A stretch of DNA of 31,539 nt from a virus: IMG/VR virus record IMGVR_UViG_3300042894_002178, positions 1 to 31,539 of that record. One strand, written 5' to 3'. The translations under genes and the position numbers were made by a program. Positions within the stretch are counted from its first letter, which is position 1. Each line of letters opens with the position of its first letter. The notes beneath the pieces were generated by a model that worked only from the letters and a program-made list of their open reading frames with translations, was not told the DNA's origin and searched no databases. Below are positions 31,213 through 31,539 of this stretch, in pieces.

Positions 31213-31497
31213 TTATTTTTGATTCAAGAATTCACCAATTTTTTCAAGTGTGCTGGAATGCATTCCTTTCTTCTTGTCTTTGGTATTCATAAACTCCCAA
31301 AGATGTGACTGATGAATCTTTGCATTTCGTGCAAATTCGGTCAATGTGATTTGTGTTTTGTCAATGTGTGATTGAATCATTTGTTTCACATTTGAATTCA
31401 AGTCTTTCAATTCTTCTGATTTCATTCTTTCGTGTTTTTTTTCTGTATTTTCAACTTCTCTTATAGGTCTTTGAAATATATCATTTATTGACCACAT
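31213..31497 (-). CDS. Cro/C1-like HTH transcription regulator candidate (94 or 70 aa)
   Basis: Residues 33-92 fit a lambda-repressor-like HTH: NVKQMIQSHIDKTQITLTEF then ARNAKIHQSHLWEFMN, with helices 2 and 3 around TEFARNAKIHQSHLW, and an end STLEKIGEFLNQK. It has no other domain, so it is a minimal DNA-binding protein of Cro size. Two starts are possible: the ATG at 31497, and Met25 at 31425. Both are directly preceded by the same 14-base block AAAAACACGAAAGA. The shorter form (70 residues) would be a complete HTH domain. It follows SSB by 12 bases and ends in its own terminator, so it may regulate early genes. Confidence 0.7.
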   Translation of the reverse strand: MWSINDIFQRPIREVENTEKKHERMKSEELKDLNSNVKQMIQSHIDKTQITLTEFARNAKIHQSHLWEFMNTKDKKKGMHSSTLEKIGEFLNQK

Positions 31498-31509
31498 TCT
31501 TTCGTGTTT

Positions 31510-31539
31510 TTAAAATGGAAGGTCATCTGCTTCATCAAG
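31510..31539 (-). CDS. ssb: Single-stranded DNA-binding protein, C-terminal end only (cut by right edge)
   Basis: The last nine codons and stop of a gene entering from the right edge read LDEADDLPF. An acidic run ending in a D-D-x-P-F tip is the hallmark of bacterial-type SSB tails, which dock replication and recombination enzymes. So little is visible that the call rests on that tip alone, but the motif is characteristic and it fits a genome coding ERF and an exonuclease. The stop lies within the spacer before the HTH gene. Confidence 0.7.
   Translation of the reverse strand, partial: LDEADDLPF

Noticed and set aside
1-31539. Integrase, toxin-antitoxin, methylase, tRNA, CRISPR array or insertion sequence
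   Set aside because: I looked for tyrosine or serine recombinase motifs, methylase motifs, cloverleaf-like stretches, regularly spaced repeats and transposase motifs and found none; the lifestyle (lytic or temperate) stays undecided.

Overview
The window is a low-GC (about 30% by eye) stretch of a tailed bacteriophage of a Bacteroidetes host, most likely a flavobacterium. Every convincing gene lies on the minus strand, so transcription runs from high to low coordinates. The host assignment is inference. It rests on -7 boxes of the Bacteroidetes type (TAnnTTTG) before several genes, the lack of Shine-Dalgarno sites, the AT-rich coding style and the protein families present. HK97-type head genes, a tail-tube candidate with no sheath gene, and a 1371-residue tape measure indicate a siphovirus. 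I see no integrase, tRNA, transposon or CRISPR array.

In transcription order: (1) At the right edge are the last nine codons of a single-stranded DNA-binding protein, then a small Cro/C1-like HTH gene and a terminator. (2) From 31.1 to 28.7 kb lie small unrecognised genes and a two-helix membrane protein, with another terminator between them. (3) From 28.7 to 19.2 kb lies the packaging and head module: small and large terminase, portal, prohead protease, major capsid protein, a small beta-repeat protein, a head-tail connector candidate carrying an inserted repeat domain, a neck protein, tail tube, tail chaperone candidate, and two small tail genes. A hairpin terminator and a promoter-like box lie within this block at 20.1 kb. 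(4) From 19.2 to 8.2 kb are the tape measure, a tail hub candidate, large distal-tail proteins, a C1q/TNF-like adhesin and a mosaic Cys-rich adhesin. (5) From 8.2 to 7.0 kb is a lysis cassette: holin, a membrane protein, and an enzyme candidate with an L,D-transpeptidase-like His/Cys signature, closed by tandem terminators.

(6) From 6.9 to 4.9 kb a second transcription unit carries small genes. Several start after a shared AAAAACAGAA motif. (7) From 4.9 kb to the left edge is the replication and recombination module: a DUF6291-like initiator or loader, DnaB-type helicase, a small protein ending in a possible sliding-clamp-binding motif, NinG, an HTH protein, an ERF annealing protein and a YqaJ-like exonuclease cut by the left edge.

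The left edge breaks inside the exonuclease and the right edge inside SSB, both on the same strand. ERF, exonuclease and SSB commonly form one module, so the window is plausibly most of a circular or circularly permuted genome, short of a small piece. By eye I found no GATC or CTAG tetranucleotide anywhere in the window, while AATT, CATG and TGCA are common. That suggests selection against a GATC-cutting host enzyme.
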